Positions 22,047 through 33,500 of a DNA stretch of 64,000 nucleotides are shown piece by piece; positions within the stretch are counted from its first letter, which is position 1, and the number at the start of each line of letters is the position of its first letter. The notes below the pieces were generated by a model. It was not told the DNA's origin, made no database searches, and saw only the letters and a list, made by a program, of their open reading frames with translations. The position numbers were made by a program, and so were the translations under genes. Origin of the DNA: Moesziomyces globuligerus (lineage: Eukaryota; Basidiomycota; Ustilaginomycetes; Ustilaginales; Ustilaginaceae). The stretch covers positions 186,001 to 250,000 of the forward strand of contig JARVLF010000012.1 of assembly GCA_030849465.1 (NCBI GenBank), read 5' to 3'.

Positions 22047-24000
22047 CTTGGGCGAGATGTGTGTGTCTTTCCCTGACGGAAAAGATGACGAAGTACTGGA
22101 TAGTAGGTGCAAGCCAGAAGCTAGGAGATACCGAGCCTTCTGAATCTGAACGGGGTCAGAGGGAGGGAAGTGGTGGTCTGGCGTCCAGATCATTTCTGAG
22201 GGTCTCATCGAAGCATCTTCTTATACGGGTTCCTGTCACGCAGCTGTACACCTCGTTCGAACGGTAGTCGCTGCAGCAGGAGTGTGGCGAAAATCTCCGC
22301 AAAGGCCGGGAGTGAAAGGTGCCACCGGATCAGGATGCTCGAGTGAGGGCTCCTTCACCGAACGCGTCTATCAACGAACCAAGCGGGGATGGGGGGAGAT
22401 GGATAGGATGAGGCCAAGCCATGTCAAAGATCGAACCGAATTCGGAGTGAGCGAACGTGGACACGGGGCATGAATCGGAGAAGGCGAGCGGCGGTATCCG
22501 ATGCCGCCGTATTGGAGGGGAAGCGACCGTTGGCGACCGTGGGAAGTGTAAGCGACCGTATGGCCTTCCACTTTGGGGGGTCCTTCTCGATTCAGACGAT
22601 GCGCACGTGCAAAGCAGGTACGATTGTCAACAACGACAGACGAGGAAGAGCTCGGCTCGGCTCGGCTTCGCTTCTTGAGGTTGAGAGACGGTACCCAAAG
22701 AGGGCAGGTCGAGCGAGGCAACACGGACGAGTCCGACAAAAGTGTGCCAAGCAGATGGTTGGCCAAGAGCTGCAAGCGGAGTGCGCGTCCGTAAGAGCCG
22801 CGAACGTGGGAGGGCCGCATGGCAGAAGCGGTGGAAGAGTAGTTTTGCCAAGCATCATCGATTGTCACGCTCTGTCGTCTCAAAGTACAAGTGCGTCTGA
22901 GGTAGCGGCTAGAGTCGGAACGTCGGGAGATCTGGATGGTAAAGCCCTGACTGGCCAGCCGGAAAGCAGCTGATCCGTTGCGCTAGGGGCGCTAAGGCAG
23001 GTACAAGCGAGTCTCGGGGCAAGCGAGCCCGAGGTGGCGATTGAGGGCGAGGTCGCGTGGGTGAAAGGCATGCAACAGAGGTGCCAAGAAGTGCACGCAA
23101 TTTAGCCAAGCCTAGGTGCTGCAGCCCAAGTTGAGAGGCTGCTCGGCGAGCAGGCGAGCTCGGAGAATTTGGCGGAGTGCCGGAAGATGCATTGTTGGTT
23201 GCAGAGCCTTTGCAGCCGCACGGCGACTAAGACCAACAATGCGTGCAGGACCGCTAGGGACGTTGCGCTTGACTCCAAGGCCATCGGTGGAGCGAGAATT
23301 GGTTCAGTGAGGGAATATCGCCTTTGGTCCTGCAACAAAGAGAAGGCCAGGATGCGCTGAGTTGCCAAGAATGGTGGATGCCAAGAGCAGTCGGCTAAAC
23401 TCTTGGCGCAGTTGGACGTGGACCGCCACCATACGCAGTGTGAGTTTGCGCCAGGCCAGTGAGGCCAAAATGGCTCAATTTGCAAGTTGCAAAATCCGCT
23501 GCCCATGCGAGCCGTCAGCCACTCGACTGAACGTGGTCAGCCTCGAAACTCTTGGCTGAAAGACCGCACATCTTAGCCATGGATCCAGTGCGGGGTCGGA
23601 CCTGAGCCAGCAGCTTGCCGCAACGGTCTTGACCAGCGCCACCCAACCAATCCATCGCATCGGTGATCCATATCGCTGCATCGGAGATGAGGCATTCTTA
23701 ACTGTGGGATCTTCGATACACACAGCTTGCAGGCAAATTCCTTTTCTTTTTGTGAGGATTTGATGACCTGACAAAATAATGCCTTACGAAGCCTTGTTCG
23801 CACAGACTCGAGAAGAGTCGCTGAGCGAAGCAGAGCAACAAGCGAGTAACTCCACTTTGCTGCGCGTTGGACAGCAACACGTTGGCACAGACCTGCCGAT
23901 CAAGGCTAGCTGGCTGAGCTAGCTGGCTGCGCATTTTTCCCTCCCTCGTGATCCTCCATTCCTACACCACCCACCACATCCAGGGCACCGTACGGCAATC
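22047..24000. other. Divergent promoter region between PHO89 and CAND1
   Basis: About 2 kb between two divergent genes. No gene, tRNA or repeat is recognised. Frames on both strands are short and motif-free. The last 80 nt before CAND1 are C/T- and CCACC-rich, like a leader. Confidence 0.6.
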
Positions 24001-27000
24001 ATGGCTTCGTCATGGGCTCACACGGGCATTGCGCCCCTCCTTGAGCGCATGAAGTCCGAAGACTCCGACTTTCGCTTCATGGCGCTCAACGATCTCAACG
24101 CCGAACTCTCCAAGGAATCCTACATCCAGATGGACGAGTCCACCGAGAACAACGTCGTCCGCCAGGTCCTCGCCCTCATGAAGGACACCAACACCGAGGT
24201 AAAAAACATGGTCGTCCGCTCGCTCGCCATCCTCGTCCCGCGTCTGCGCGAAAAGAGCATGCAGCTCGTCACCGACACGCTCATCGAATACATCTCCTCC
24301 AATAACGACGAGCTCAGGGACATTGCTGCCCTCGCGCTCAAGACCGTCACTGCCCAGATGCCCTCTCGCTCCTCCTACGCCACCACTGCGCTCAACAAGC
24401 TCGCTCCTCGCCTCCTCAACCACGTCGCAGACACTGCCGCCTCCCAAGAGCTCCTCATCGACTCGCTCGACATCCTTGCCGAGCTCGTGGCCAAGTTCGC
24501 CTCGTCCGTCACCGCCACTGTGGCGCTTCAGAATGCTATCCTCAAGTCGGTCGTACCCGCCATGCGTCACACGCGCCCTGCCGTCCGCAAGCGCTCCCTG
24601 ACCGTCCTTGGTGCGCTCGGCTCGTGCGCCACCTCGGACATCTTCACCCAGCTCTCCGTCCAGCTCAGCGCCGACCTCAGCGCGCAAGCGTCGCTCGACG
24701 CGCGCAAGACGGCCGTGCAGCTTCTCGGTATTTTTGCGCGCACCTGCCCGCGCAGGCTCGGTCGACGTCTGCCCGAGTTCATGCCCGCTGTCCTCAATGC
24801 GGCCCAATACGACGACGATGAGCTTCGCGAATTGTCGCTCCAGTCCATCGAGCTCATCCTCCTCCGCTGCCCTGCCGAGGTCACACCCTTTGTCAATGCT
24901 TCCGTCGAGCTCGCCGTCGCTCTCGTCAAGCACGACCCCAATTACGCCGGCTTCGATGACGATGAAGAGATGCGCGACGCCGACGATGCCTTCAACGAGG
25001 ACGACGACGACGACGACGACGACGACCTACTCGACGACGACTACTCCGACGACGATGACATGTCCTGGAAGGTGCGAAGGGCCTCGGCCAAGGTGCTCAA
25101 TGCTGCGCTCACCAGTCGCCCCGAGCTGCTGGCACACAACGTCGGCGCCGTCGCTCCGGTCCTCGTCGCGCGCTTCTCCGAGCGCGAAGAGAGCGTCCGC
25201 CTCGAAATCCTAGACACCTTCCTCGCTCTGCTCAAGCAAATGCAGCTCTACGGAGGTGGTCCTCAAGCCACCGAGGTAATTGGCTCCGTCGCCACGTCGT
25301 CTGCGACGCAGGCAGCTGCCATCGCTGCCGCAGGCGTGCTCAAGCGCAAGCGTCACGAGATCGACGCCGACCATGTCGAGGGCTCGCCCCGCAGCCAGCT
25401 CGTTGCGCTCGTCCCCGCCATCGCCAAGGCGCTCAACCGCGAGATCGTGTCCAAGTCGATCCTCACGCGTCACAAGAGCTTCGTCGTGCTCCGCGAACTC
25501 GTCATTGTTCTGCACGGTGGGCTGGACGCCCACATTGGTTCCATCCTGCTGCAGACGGATAAAGCGCTCAAGGGCGCCGAATCCGCACCGTCCGGTGGCT
25601 CCAACCTCAAGGCCGACATCCTCGGCTTCTTCCGCGTACTCTTCCTCACGCACCAGCCAAAGAGCTTCGAGGACCAGCTGCCACAGCTCGTGCCCATCCT
25701 TGCAGCTTCGATCGAAGACAAGCTGCACCGCAGCTGCATCGAGGCCTTCCTCACTTGTTCGCAGCTCGTCGCGGTGCTGCGCCCGCTCGGAGCCACGGCA
25801 ACTGCACCTGATGCAGCTCCCTCGCAGCCCGGACAGTACAAGCGCTACCTCTTGCAGATCTACTCGGCCACCGTCGCTCGGCTCAACCGCCTCGACTCGG
25901 ACCAGGAAATCAAGGAGCGCGGAATCGCCTGCCTCGGCGTGCTTCTTGCTCACGGCGGCGACGATCTCGAGGAGAAGCACGCCGAGTGCTTCGAGTTGCT
26001 CTCGGCCCGCCTCACCAGCGAGGTGACGCGCTTCGTCACGGTCAAGGTCATCGCCCAGATCGCCAGCTCGCCCGTGTGCAAGGGCGAGGCCTTCGACGCT
26101 TTCCTGCGCTCCGCTATTGCCGAGGTCGCTACGCTCCTCCGCAAGTCCAACCGCCAGCTGCGGCTTGCGGCGTTCGATTGTCTCGCTGCGGCGCTCTCGC
26201 GACCGTCGAACAAACTCAGCACCGAGTCGTCCAACTCGATTCTCGCCGAGGTGCAGCCGCTAATCAACGAGGACATGGACATGAACCTGCTGCCGCACGT
26301 GCTGCGCAGTGTCAATCTCATCCTGCTCAACAATCCGGCTACGCACGAGGCGGTGCGGGCCTCGGTGCTGCCGCAGGTCTACGCGGTGTTGCGACTGCCC
26401 ATTGCCCAGGGACCTGCGATGGACGCTCTGCTCGAGTTCTTCCGCCTACTGGTCGGCGCCATGCTGCCAACGGCTCCCGAGACGGTGTCTCAACTGCTAG
26501 CCGTGCTCGATGGCGCCAAGGGCAGCGCGAGCGGCACGCATATCTATTCGACGGTGTCGAGATGCATCGGAGCTGCGTGCACGATTTCGGAGAGCGCGAG
26601 TTCGACCGTGGCGGGCCAGGCGATGAGGACGCTCGAGGAGAGCGCGGCCAAGGACAGCGACGTGTACTTTGCGCTGCTGCTGCTGGGTGAGCTCGGCCGA
26701 TTCAACGACTTTTCGAGCCGTGCCGGCGTACTCGAGCGGGTGCTCGCCTGCTATGCGGCCGACTCGGAGGAGGTCAAGATGGCCGCGGCATTCGCGGTGG
26801 GCAATATGGCCGTCGGTGGACCGGATGCGTTCCTGCCCGTGATCGTCGGACACATCCGTGGGCAGGGGGATGAAAGCGCGTCGGTGCAGAGGTTCTTGTC
26901 GCTGCATGCGCTCAAGGAGCTCATCACGCACGGCTCGGCGGACCAGCTCAGCGTGGTGGCGGAGCAGGTGTGGCCTGTGCTCTTTGATGCCTCCGAGACC

Positions 27001-27906
27001 AAGGAGGAGGGCGTGCGCTCGATCGGCGCCGAGTGCCTGGCTAGGCTCACGCTCAGCGAGCCGACCAAGTTCTTGCCGCTGCTGCAGGAGAGGCTGCGCT
27101 CGCCGAGCGTCTCGGTGCGCGCGACGGTGCTTGCCGCCGTCCGCTTTACACTATCGACGGAATCGTCGGCTGCGTACGACGAGCTGCTGGCGCCGATCCT
27201 CGTCGACTTTCTCACGCTGCTGGCTGACTCGGAGCTCGAGGTGCGTCGCAACGCGACGTTTGCGCTCAACTCGGCGGCGCACAACAAGCCCTACCTGATC
27301 CGCGACCATCTGGCGACGGTGTTGCCGCTGCTGTATGCAGAGACGCACGTGCGCACCGAGCTGCTCCGCAAGGTCGCCATGGGTCCCTTCCAGATCGTCA
27401 CGGACGACGGCCTGGATCTGCGCAAGAACGCGTACGAGACCATGTACCAGCTCCTGGACACGCTGTGGTCGCGACTCGAGCTGCCCGCGTATCTCGACCG
27501 CGTCGTCGCCGGTCTGGCGGATTCCGACGATGGCATCAAGACGCTCTGCTACCTCATGCTGATCAAGCTCGTCGATCTCGCTTCGCCCGTCGTCAGGTCG
27601 GTGCTGGCGGGGAGGCTCGACGAGATCGCAGAGCCCGTCGGAGCCACGTTGCGCAGCAAGCTCAAGGAGACCGCGACCAAGCAGGAGATCGAAAAGCAGG
27701 GCGAGCTCCAGCGCTTCATCTACCGCATGCTCGTCGTCGTCACCCGCGCCATGGATGCGGTCGTGGGACCCGTCGCCACGCCCAAGTTCTCGGCTCTCGT
27801 TCAGGAAGCTCGCTCCGCAGCGGCGCAGCATGGCGCCGCCAGTGCTCCAGGTGCGCTGTGGAGAGAGACCGAGGCGGCACTTGCATCAGCTTCCAGCACA
27901 GCCTAA
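24001..27906 (+). CDS. CAND1: CAND1/TIP120, cullin-associated NEDD8-dissociated protein
   Basis: 1301 residues, one exon, close to the usual family length of about 1230-1330. HEAT repeats run through the whole protein, starting with WAHTGIAPLLERMKSEDSDF and RFMALNDLNAELSKE. An acidic stretch with a run of nine Asp lies at residues about 319-354, before DMSWKVRRASAKVL; the acidic loop followed by WKVRR is a family feature. The C-terminal quarter (from about residue 1100, LRKVAMGPFQIVTDDGLDLR, ending with the TIP120 region) matches CAND1 closely. CAND1 wraps around unneddylated cullins and exchanges F-box and other substrate receptors on SCF ligases, in cytosol and nucleus. The stop is only 44 bp from the stop of the convergent PCI-protein gene, so the 3' untranslated regions must overlap. 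Confidence 0.95.
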   Translation: MASSWAHTGIAPLLERMKSEDSDFRFMALNDLNAELSKESYIQMDESTENNVVRQVLALMKDTNTEVKNMVVRSLAILVPRLREKSMQLVTDTLIEYISSNNDELRDIAALALKTVTAQMPSRSSYATTALNKLAPRLLNHVADTAASQELLIDSLDILAELVAKFASSVTATVALQNAILKSVVPAMRHTRPAVRKRSLTVLGALGSCATSDIFTQLSVQLSADLSAQASLDARKTAVQLLGIFARTCPRRLGRRLPEFMPAVLNAAQYDDDELRELSLQSIELILLRCPAEVTPFVNASVELAVALVKHDPNYAGFDDDEEMRDADDAFNEDDDDDDDDDLLDDDYSDDDDMSWKVRRASAKVLNAALTSRPELLAHNVGAVAPVLVARFSEREESVRLEILDTFLALLKQMQLYGGGPQATEVIGSVATSSATQAAAIAAAGVLKRKRHEIDADHVEGSPRSQLVALVPAIAKALNREIVSKSILTRHKSFVVLRELVIVLHGGLDAHIGSILLQTDKALKGAESAPSGGSNLKADILGFFRVLFLTHQPKSFEDQLPQLVPILAASIEDKLHRSCIEAFLTCSQLVAVLRPLGATATAPDAAPSQPGQYKRYLLQIYSATVARLNRLDSDQEIKERGIACLGVLLAHGGDDLEEKHAECFELLSARLTSEVTRFVTVKVIAQIASSPVCKGEAFDAFLRSAIAEVATLLRKSNRQLRLAAFDCLAAALSRPSNKLSTESSNSILAEVQPLINEDMDMNLLPHVLRSVNLILLNNPATHEAVRASVLPQVYAVLRLPIAQGPAMDALLEFFRLLVGAMLPTAPETVSQLLAVLDGAKGSASGTHIYSTVSRCIGAACTISESASSTVAGQAMRTLEESAAKDSDVYFALLLLGELGRFNDFSSRAGVLERVLACYAADSEEVKMAAAFAVGNMAVGGPDAFLPVIVGHIRGQGDESASVQRFLSLHALKELITHGSADQLSVVAEQVWPVLFDASETKEEGVRSIGAECLARLTLSEPTKFLPLLQERLRSPSVSVRATVLAAVRFTLSTESSAAYDELLAPILVDFLTLLADSELEVRRNATFALNSAAHNKPYLIRDHLATVLPLLYAETHVRTELLRKVAMGPFQIVTDDGLDLRKNAYETMYQLLDTLWSRLELPAYLDRVVAGLADSDDGIKTLCYLMLIKLVDLASPVVRSVLAGRLDEIAEPVGATLRSKLKETATKQEIEKQGELQRFIYRMLVVVTRAMDAVVGPVATPKFSALVQEARSAAAQHGAASAPGALWRETEAALASASSTA

Positions 27907-27950
27907 GCGCCTTGCATTCTCAAAAGTGACATCCCATTTCCAAAGCGTGT

Positions 27951-29342
27951 CTAGGTCGTGGTGATGGGGACAGAGCCGAGGGGAGGGAAGGGATCTTTGG
28001 CGCTGAGGACGAGGATGCCGCGCTCGTGGGCGATGTAGCCCTTGATGTAGCCCTTGAAGATGAGGGTGGCGAGGATCCATTCGAGGTCTTGGTAGGCGTA
28101 GGGGAGGCCGACGAGGGAAGAGGTGGTGGCGGTGTGGATCGTGGTGATGGCCACGCGCGTCGGACGGTCCGGGAGGGAGAGGCAGATGTGCTTGAGCAGG
28201 GTGCGGAGCGTTGCTTCTCTGGCGCGTTCAATGGCGATGAAGGTGCCGCGCTTGACGAGCCATGCCTCGATGTTCGGCTGGGCAAGTGCAGCATCGAAGG
28301 CCTTGACATCTCCCCTGCGCAGGGCATCTGCAAACGGTCGGTACACGGCGATCTTGTCCGCCAGCGCACCCCGCCACAACCCCTCTGACGGCAACGATCC
28401 CTTGAGCAGCTTGACGGGGATGAGATACGTAAGGATGAGCGCCTGATTGGTGGTCGCTGAGCGATGGCACATGGTCAGTGCGGCCGTGAGCTCGGACTCG
28501 GCGCGATCGTACTCTTCGTTGAGGAAGGCGAGCACGCCGACGTAGTAGCGGAACGTCACCTGCTGGCTCTTGGCAAAGCTCTCGAGCGGCGGCAGTGCCG
28601 CAGCCGAGAGCGCGCGGAGGATGTTGCGACAGAGCGAGACCGACTTGAGGCGGAAGTAGGTCTTGAACACCATGCCCACCACTTCGTACGTGCCCCACTT
28701 GCGGCTCTCATCCATGTCCGCATTGCGGTCTGCAATGCACGCGGTAAAGGCCTTGTTGAGCTGGCGTGCGCACTCCTCGAGCCTCTTGTTCGCCACGCTA
28801 GACGTCCTCGCCACGGGCGCCGATGCCGCCACGGCCGTTGCGACTTCCTGGCTAGTGTTCTTGCCCTTACCTTGCTGCGTCGCTTCCAGCGCCGCTTCGT
28901 CCGCCTGCACCGCCAACCAGCGCAGGTTGAGGCAGAGGATCCGCAGCAGCGGCAACGCCCAGCGTCCCGGCGTCAGCGTGGCAAAGTGGCGCAGGAAGGC
29001 CGTGACCGCTGCATTGTATGCGTCGAACGAGTCGGCCAATCGATCGGCGCGTGTCTTGCCCTCGGCGTCGGTCGTCTGCGCAGCGAAGGCCGAGAGCGAC
29101 GAGGCGAGCGAAAACGAGTAGAGCGAGCCGAGATGCTGCACGCACATCTCCTCCCACGGCGCCGCCAGGTAGCCCGTACACTTGCGCAGCGCCGCGGTGA
29201 TCTTGTGCGCGCGCGCATCGCCGAGCTCCAGAAGCACCGCAGCCGCCACAGGCCCGCCGATCGCAAAGAGCTGCGCGAGCGTGTGCCCGTCCGAGCTCTT
29301 GGACGCCGCGATCACCGCATCCGCAAAGATCGCCGGCCTCAT
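27951..29342 (-). CDS. PCID2/Csn12/Thp1-type PCI-domain protein
   Basis: 463 residues from ATG 29342 (MRPAIFADAVIAASKSSDG). The frame is open upstream to 29570, but that part is low in coding character. The alignment from memory of the family is strong: ESRKWGTYEVVGMVFKTYFR, QVTFRYYVGVLAFLNEEYDR, ALTMCHRSATTNQALILTYL, then LIFKGYIKGYIAHERGILVL and KDPFPPLGSVP at the end. Together these form the TPR-like helices and C-terminal winged helix of the PCI domain. PCID2/Thp1 binds mRNA-export complex TREX-2 at the nuclear pore; Csn12 was named for COP9 signalosome association and also acts with splicing factors. Sequence alone does not choose between the names. An insertion of about 30 Ala/Ser-rich residues sits near residue 160. 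Confidence 0.88.
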   Translation of the reverse strand: MRPAIFADAVIAASKSSDGHTLAQLFAIGGPVAAAVLLELGDARAHKITAALRKCTGYLAAPWEEMCVQHLGSLYSFSLASSLSAFAAQTTDAEGKTRADRLADSFDAYNAAVTAFLRHFATLTPGRWALPLLRILCLNLRWLAVQADEAALEATQQGKGKNTSQEVATAVAASAPVARTSSVANKRLEECARQLNKAFTACIADRNADMDESRKWGTYEVVGMVFKTYFRLKSVSLCRNILRALSAAALPPLESFAKSQQVTFRYYVGVLAFLNEEYDRAESELTAALTMCHRSATTNQALILTYLIPVKLLKGSLPSEGLWRGALADKIAVYRPFADALRRGDVKAFDAALAQPNIEAWLVKRGTFIAIERAREATLRTLLKHICLSLPDRPTRVAITTIHTATTSSLVGLPYAYQDLEWILATLIFKGYIKGYIAHERGILVLSAKDPFPPLGSVPITTT

Positions 29343-29909
29343 CGCTGGGAGAGCAAATGTGGATGCCGTCGTGCGCCGTGTGCCGGATGGGTCGTGGGTG
29401 CACTTCGTGGTCGTTGATGAATTGCGGGGAGAGAGGAGGAGGACGGCGAGCTTCTCAACTTCCTCCACTCGCGTCCAGATCAAAAAGCTCGGATCCCGGA
29501 CCTGGCACGATGCACCGACCCCACGCGCAGCACACCGTCCTCGAACCCCAGCACGCTCCTCAGTAACCATCGGACCACATCAAACGAGACCGTATTGGGC
29601 TGTGTGCATGTTCTGCACCAATGCAATGATATAAGATCGAACCATCCGAAACAGCGAAAGAAAGCTACAAAACGTGTGACAGAAAAAAGCAACTAGCACC
29701 CTGCCCGCTTCGGGCAAGGAGGCAGTCCAACGAAGAACGAAGAATGAGTGTGCCGGCAAGCCGGGGATCATGGGCACGCCTGCTTCGTGCTGACCCCCTC
29801 GCGGCGAGCATTGCAAGTCAAGAAGCAGTGGAGCTCCACCTCTTCAGAAGGTACGAATCAGCAGGTCTCGCGATCTAGCAAAACGGAGCAACAGCCGGGC
29901 GCCGGGTGC
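29343..29909. other. Intergenic region upstream of the PCI gene
   Basis: About 570 nt between two minus-strand genes. It should hold the PCI gene promoter and the 3' end of the small membrane-protein gene. No motif, RNA or repeat recognised. Confidence 0.55.
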
Positions 29910-30494
29910 TTAGCGGAGCAGCTCGCCGAGCACGAGCGACGAGATGGGCGTGGCGGAGGTCTGGAAGCGGGCGACGCGGACGAGCACGATGACGCGGAAG
30001 ACGATGCGGAAGATGGCGCGCAGGAAGACGAGCTGTCTGTACGCGCCGAGCAGCGGTGCGCTCTCCGCTTCCGACGCCGTCGCGACCGCGCTGGCGGGGG
30101 ACAGTATCGCACTGACCAGGCCACCAAGGCCCGAGCCGGACGATGTAGCCGCTAGCGCGGCTGCGGCCCCCGCCACAAGCAGCGAGCCGTTTGCGGAGCC
30201 GCTGGCCACTGGAGGCTTGGTCGCTTCCGGAGCCGTCGGCGCACCTCCCTTGGGTGCCTCGTCGAGCTCCTTCTCCGCGCCGTCGCCGCTAGCGTGGCGC
30301 GATAGCCAGCGCACGGCATCCCATGACGTGAGGCCACGCGGTCCAGCTCCGCTCTGAGCCGCCTCGGCCGCTCTCTTGCTCGGAGGAGCCATAGCTTCTG
30401 CGTCTGCACTCTGCGCTCGCTGTCCTCGCTGCTGTTGCTGTTGCTGGATCTGAACGAGCTTTTCGTACCTACCTCGGATGCGGCTGTCGAGCAT
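29910..30494 (-). CDS. Small membrane protein of unknown function
   Basis: 194 residues from ATG 30494; a shorter form of 160 residues would start at 30392. Gln- and Ala-rich N-terminal part, then GLTSWDAVRWLSRHA, an Ala/Gly-rich hydrophobic stretch (SLLVAGAAAALAATSS), then AYRQLVFLRAIFRIVFRVIV, a basic hydrophobic segment that may be a membrane anchor. Codon use is like that of real host genes. The frame is also coding-like for about 50 nt above the ATG, overlapping the end of the next gene, and a GTAGGT that could be a splice donor lies at about 30477. So the true 5' end may involve splicing. The start lies only 62 bp behind the stop of the 1925-residue gene, leaving little room for a promoter. 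I do not recognise the product. Confidence 0.5.
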   Translation of the reverse strand: MLDSRIRGRYEKLVQIQQQQQQRGQRAQSADAEAMAPPSKRAAEAAQSGAGPRGLTSWDAVRWLSRHASGDGAEKELDEAPKGGAPTAPEATKPPVASGSANGSLLVAGAAAALAATSSGSGLGGLVSAILSPASAVATASEAESAPLLGAYRQLVFLRAIFRIVFRVIVLVRVARFQTSATPISSLVLGELLR

Positions 30495-30556
30495 CTTCTG
30501 GGAGCTCGCCAGCCGGGCGCTGAGCGCCTGGGTGCGGAGCCACTGCAGCAGGCGTC

Positions 30557-33500
30557 TTAAAAATTTGCCACCACCGCATACACGGCGCCCGTGAAGCCGG
30601 CAAACACGAGCACGCCCGAGAGGATGGCCGCGACGCGGTTCAGCAGCACGTATCGCTCGAGCTCGCGCCACGGCGTCGCCACCGCTCCTCGCGTGGCCAC
30701 GGCCACCTGAGCTCCCATCGCCGCCTTGGGCGCAGGCGCCTCGGCCAGCGTCTCGTCAGACAGCCGCATGCCGTTGCCTGCCGGATCGGCGAGGAAATCC
30801 ACGTGTTCGCCCGAAGCAGCAAAGAGTCGACTGCGGCGGGGCTCTTCGAGCTCCTCGACGGGCTCCATCGCCCTGCCGCGCCATGCAAAGCTCGGCGCGG
30901 GCTCCTGGACGACGCGCACGGGCGACTGGAAGAAGCTCACCTGCGGATTCGTGTCGAGCAGCGAGCCAAGGCTGCGCGTCTTGCTCTTGCGCACCTTGCT
31001 CGGCGGAGGTTGGTTGGGGTCGCTGCTGGTCGTCCTGGCGCTGGTGCTCGTGCCCACAGACGAGGCCGCATACGACATGCCCGACGGCAGCCCGCTCACG
31101 TCGAGCCCGAGCCCGCCGTGCGACGTGCCGGCCTCGGCGGTCCAGTCGGGCTCGTAGCTCGCGCCGCCTAGGAACGTGGCCGAGGAGCCCGGGTTGGGGC
31201 TTGAGCTCGGCGAGTGCACGGGCATGCTGGGCTCGTGCTGCCAGACATCGACCTTGTCGCGGGCGCGCGTGTCGCTCGACGGATGCCTCAGCTGTCCGTC
31301 CGGCGTCAGATACCAGCCGCCGATCATCCACAGCCACGGCATGCCCAGGAAGCCCGCCCAGAACATGTTCTTGCTCGGCGCATTCCCCTCGAGCAGCGAT
31401 GCGGGCGTGGCGAACATCGCGCTTCCTCCGAACCCATCCAGGCCGCGCTTCGAGCGCTTCTGGTACCCGGCGTGCGCCGTCGTCAGCGGAGGCTGCGTGC
31501 TCGCGCTGTACTGCACCGAGAAGCTGCCAGACGGCCGCGCTCGGTGCCGCGTCGGCTGCCGCGTGAAGATCGACACCGCCGGCGGCTCGGCCTCGTCCTC
31601 GCCCTCCTCGTCGACTGCAAAGCGCGCCGTGCGCGTGCGTCGGTGCAGCCGCGGCTCCTTTTCGGGGCTGATGCCAAAGTCGCCCAGCTCGGTCATGCCT
31701 CCTCGTCGCGCATCCTGCGCCGTGCTGGCCGCCATCGCCTGGTGGCCCGTGAACGACCATGGATCCGGCATCTCGCCCATATCGGGCATGGGCGTGTGGA
31801 AGGTCTCGCCCGCATCATGCGCACGTTCGTCCTTCGCTGTGCCCTGTCCCGCCAGGCGGCGCATCTCGTCGCGCGCGCGATCGAGCTCCGAGATCGTCAG
31901 TCCGAGGTCCTTGGTTGTGCCCGCAACCTGTATTGGACGGTGCGTCGACGTCGCGCTGCCGGCCAGGAGGAGCGGGATGTGGTTCGCGCCCGCATGCTCT
32001 TTACGCTCGTCGCGAGGTGCTGCGGCTCCCCAGTCCTGAGGCTCGAACGCCATTCGCGGCGTAAAGCCCGACGGGCTGTCTGCCATTCGTGGTGAGCGCA
32101 GCGAATCGAGCCATGCGCGCTCGGACCCCGTCGAGGCCTCGGTGGGCGCGGACAGCGTGCTGGCGCGCTCCTTGCCGCCGAAGACGGTCTGGGACATCCT
32201 CTTGGTCTTGATGCTTCCCGCCCTCGACAGTCCGCCTGGACGGATGAGCGAGTCGCGCTGGCGCTGCCCCTCGCCCTGAGCTTCGTCGTGGACATAGGGA
32301 AGTCGAGTCGGCTCCTGTCCCGACACAATGTAGCCGATTCCCGAGTTGCGCTTGCGCTGGCGTTCGACGGCGCTCATACGGCGAAGCTTCTTGAGGGCAT
32401 CGATGCGCTCCTTCTCGCGTTCTTCAGCCGACAGGTCGGCGCCGTCCTGTGTCGGTGCATCGTGGATCTCGTCGCGCTCTTCCTCGGCCGGTGAAGGCAG
32501 CCTTGGCGAGCCCGCGAGCAGCCTCAGCGCCACCGCCCTCGCGTCCATCTCGGCCACCTCGTCCTCTTCGCCGGGCGTCGGCGATCGGAACCTCTGCCTC
32601 TGCAGCTCGCCATTGTACCGTCCGCTGCTCTGCCGCTTCTCCACGAGCGAGAGCGGGCGGAACGAGCCCCGCGACGCCTTCCGCTCGTCGAGCGGTGCCG
32701 GATCCTCTCTGCGCTCTGCCTCGTCGGCCGGACGCGCGAGCTCGAGGTCGACACTGCGGTCGCCCGGTGCAGCGCCAAGATTGAACGAGCTGCGGCGCGG
32801 CGACGAGACGGCGGTCCAGAGCTTGCTGACCCACTGACCCGCCTTGCCCTGCTCTGCGCCGCGGCGCGTCTCGTCGCGGTCGAGAGCGACCTCGGTGTGG
32901 AGGCCGCCGTCGTCGAGGTCGATGTTGACAAACTTGACGTCGGCGTCGTTTTGGCGCATGGGGGCGGCGAGCGTGTGGCCATGGTCGCGGCTCCGACGTG
33001 GGCTGAGTCGCCATGCGAGGCTAGCGTTCTTTTGCTTGGCGGGCGGCTCGAGGTGTCGGCGAGCCTCGGCGTCCGCGGCAGCGGGCATAGGTGCCGGCGT
33101 GGCGTTGTAGACAAAGGCGGAGATCGACGAGGCGATGCTCTGCGAGTGTAGCAGGGCGCGGTCGGGCCCGACCTGTGCGCGTTGAACGACCACGTCTGCG
33201 GCCGATACGGGCACGGGCCCGGTGAGGAGCGCACTCAAACCGGAGGGAGCGGCGCTGCCCTTATCCAGGCCGCTGGCCGTGCGTGGCGAGCGGCAGTCGT
33301 TCGGGAGCACAGGGCTCGGGCCCACAAAGTCGAGTCCGAGACCCAGCTCCGCACGATGAAGGTCCTGGCGGCTGGTACGCGTCAGCACCGCCTCGCGCGA
33401 CTTGGAGCGAGGGCGATTGGCGGATTCGGCTTCGGGCGACATGGTGATCGATAGATGCGGCGAGGCCGAGTTCTGCGGAAACCGCGTCATGCAGCGCGAC

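Noticed and set aside
20136..22076. 646-codon plus-strand frame opposite the phosphate transporter
   Set aside because: It is the antisense of PHO89. GC-rich codons make long shadow frames; the product is Asp/Glu/Gly/Arg-rich with no domain.
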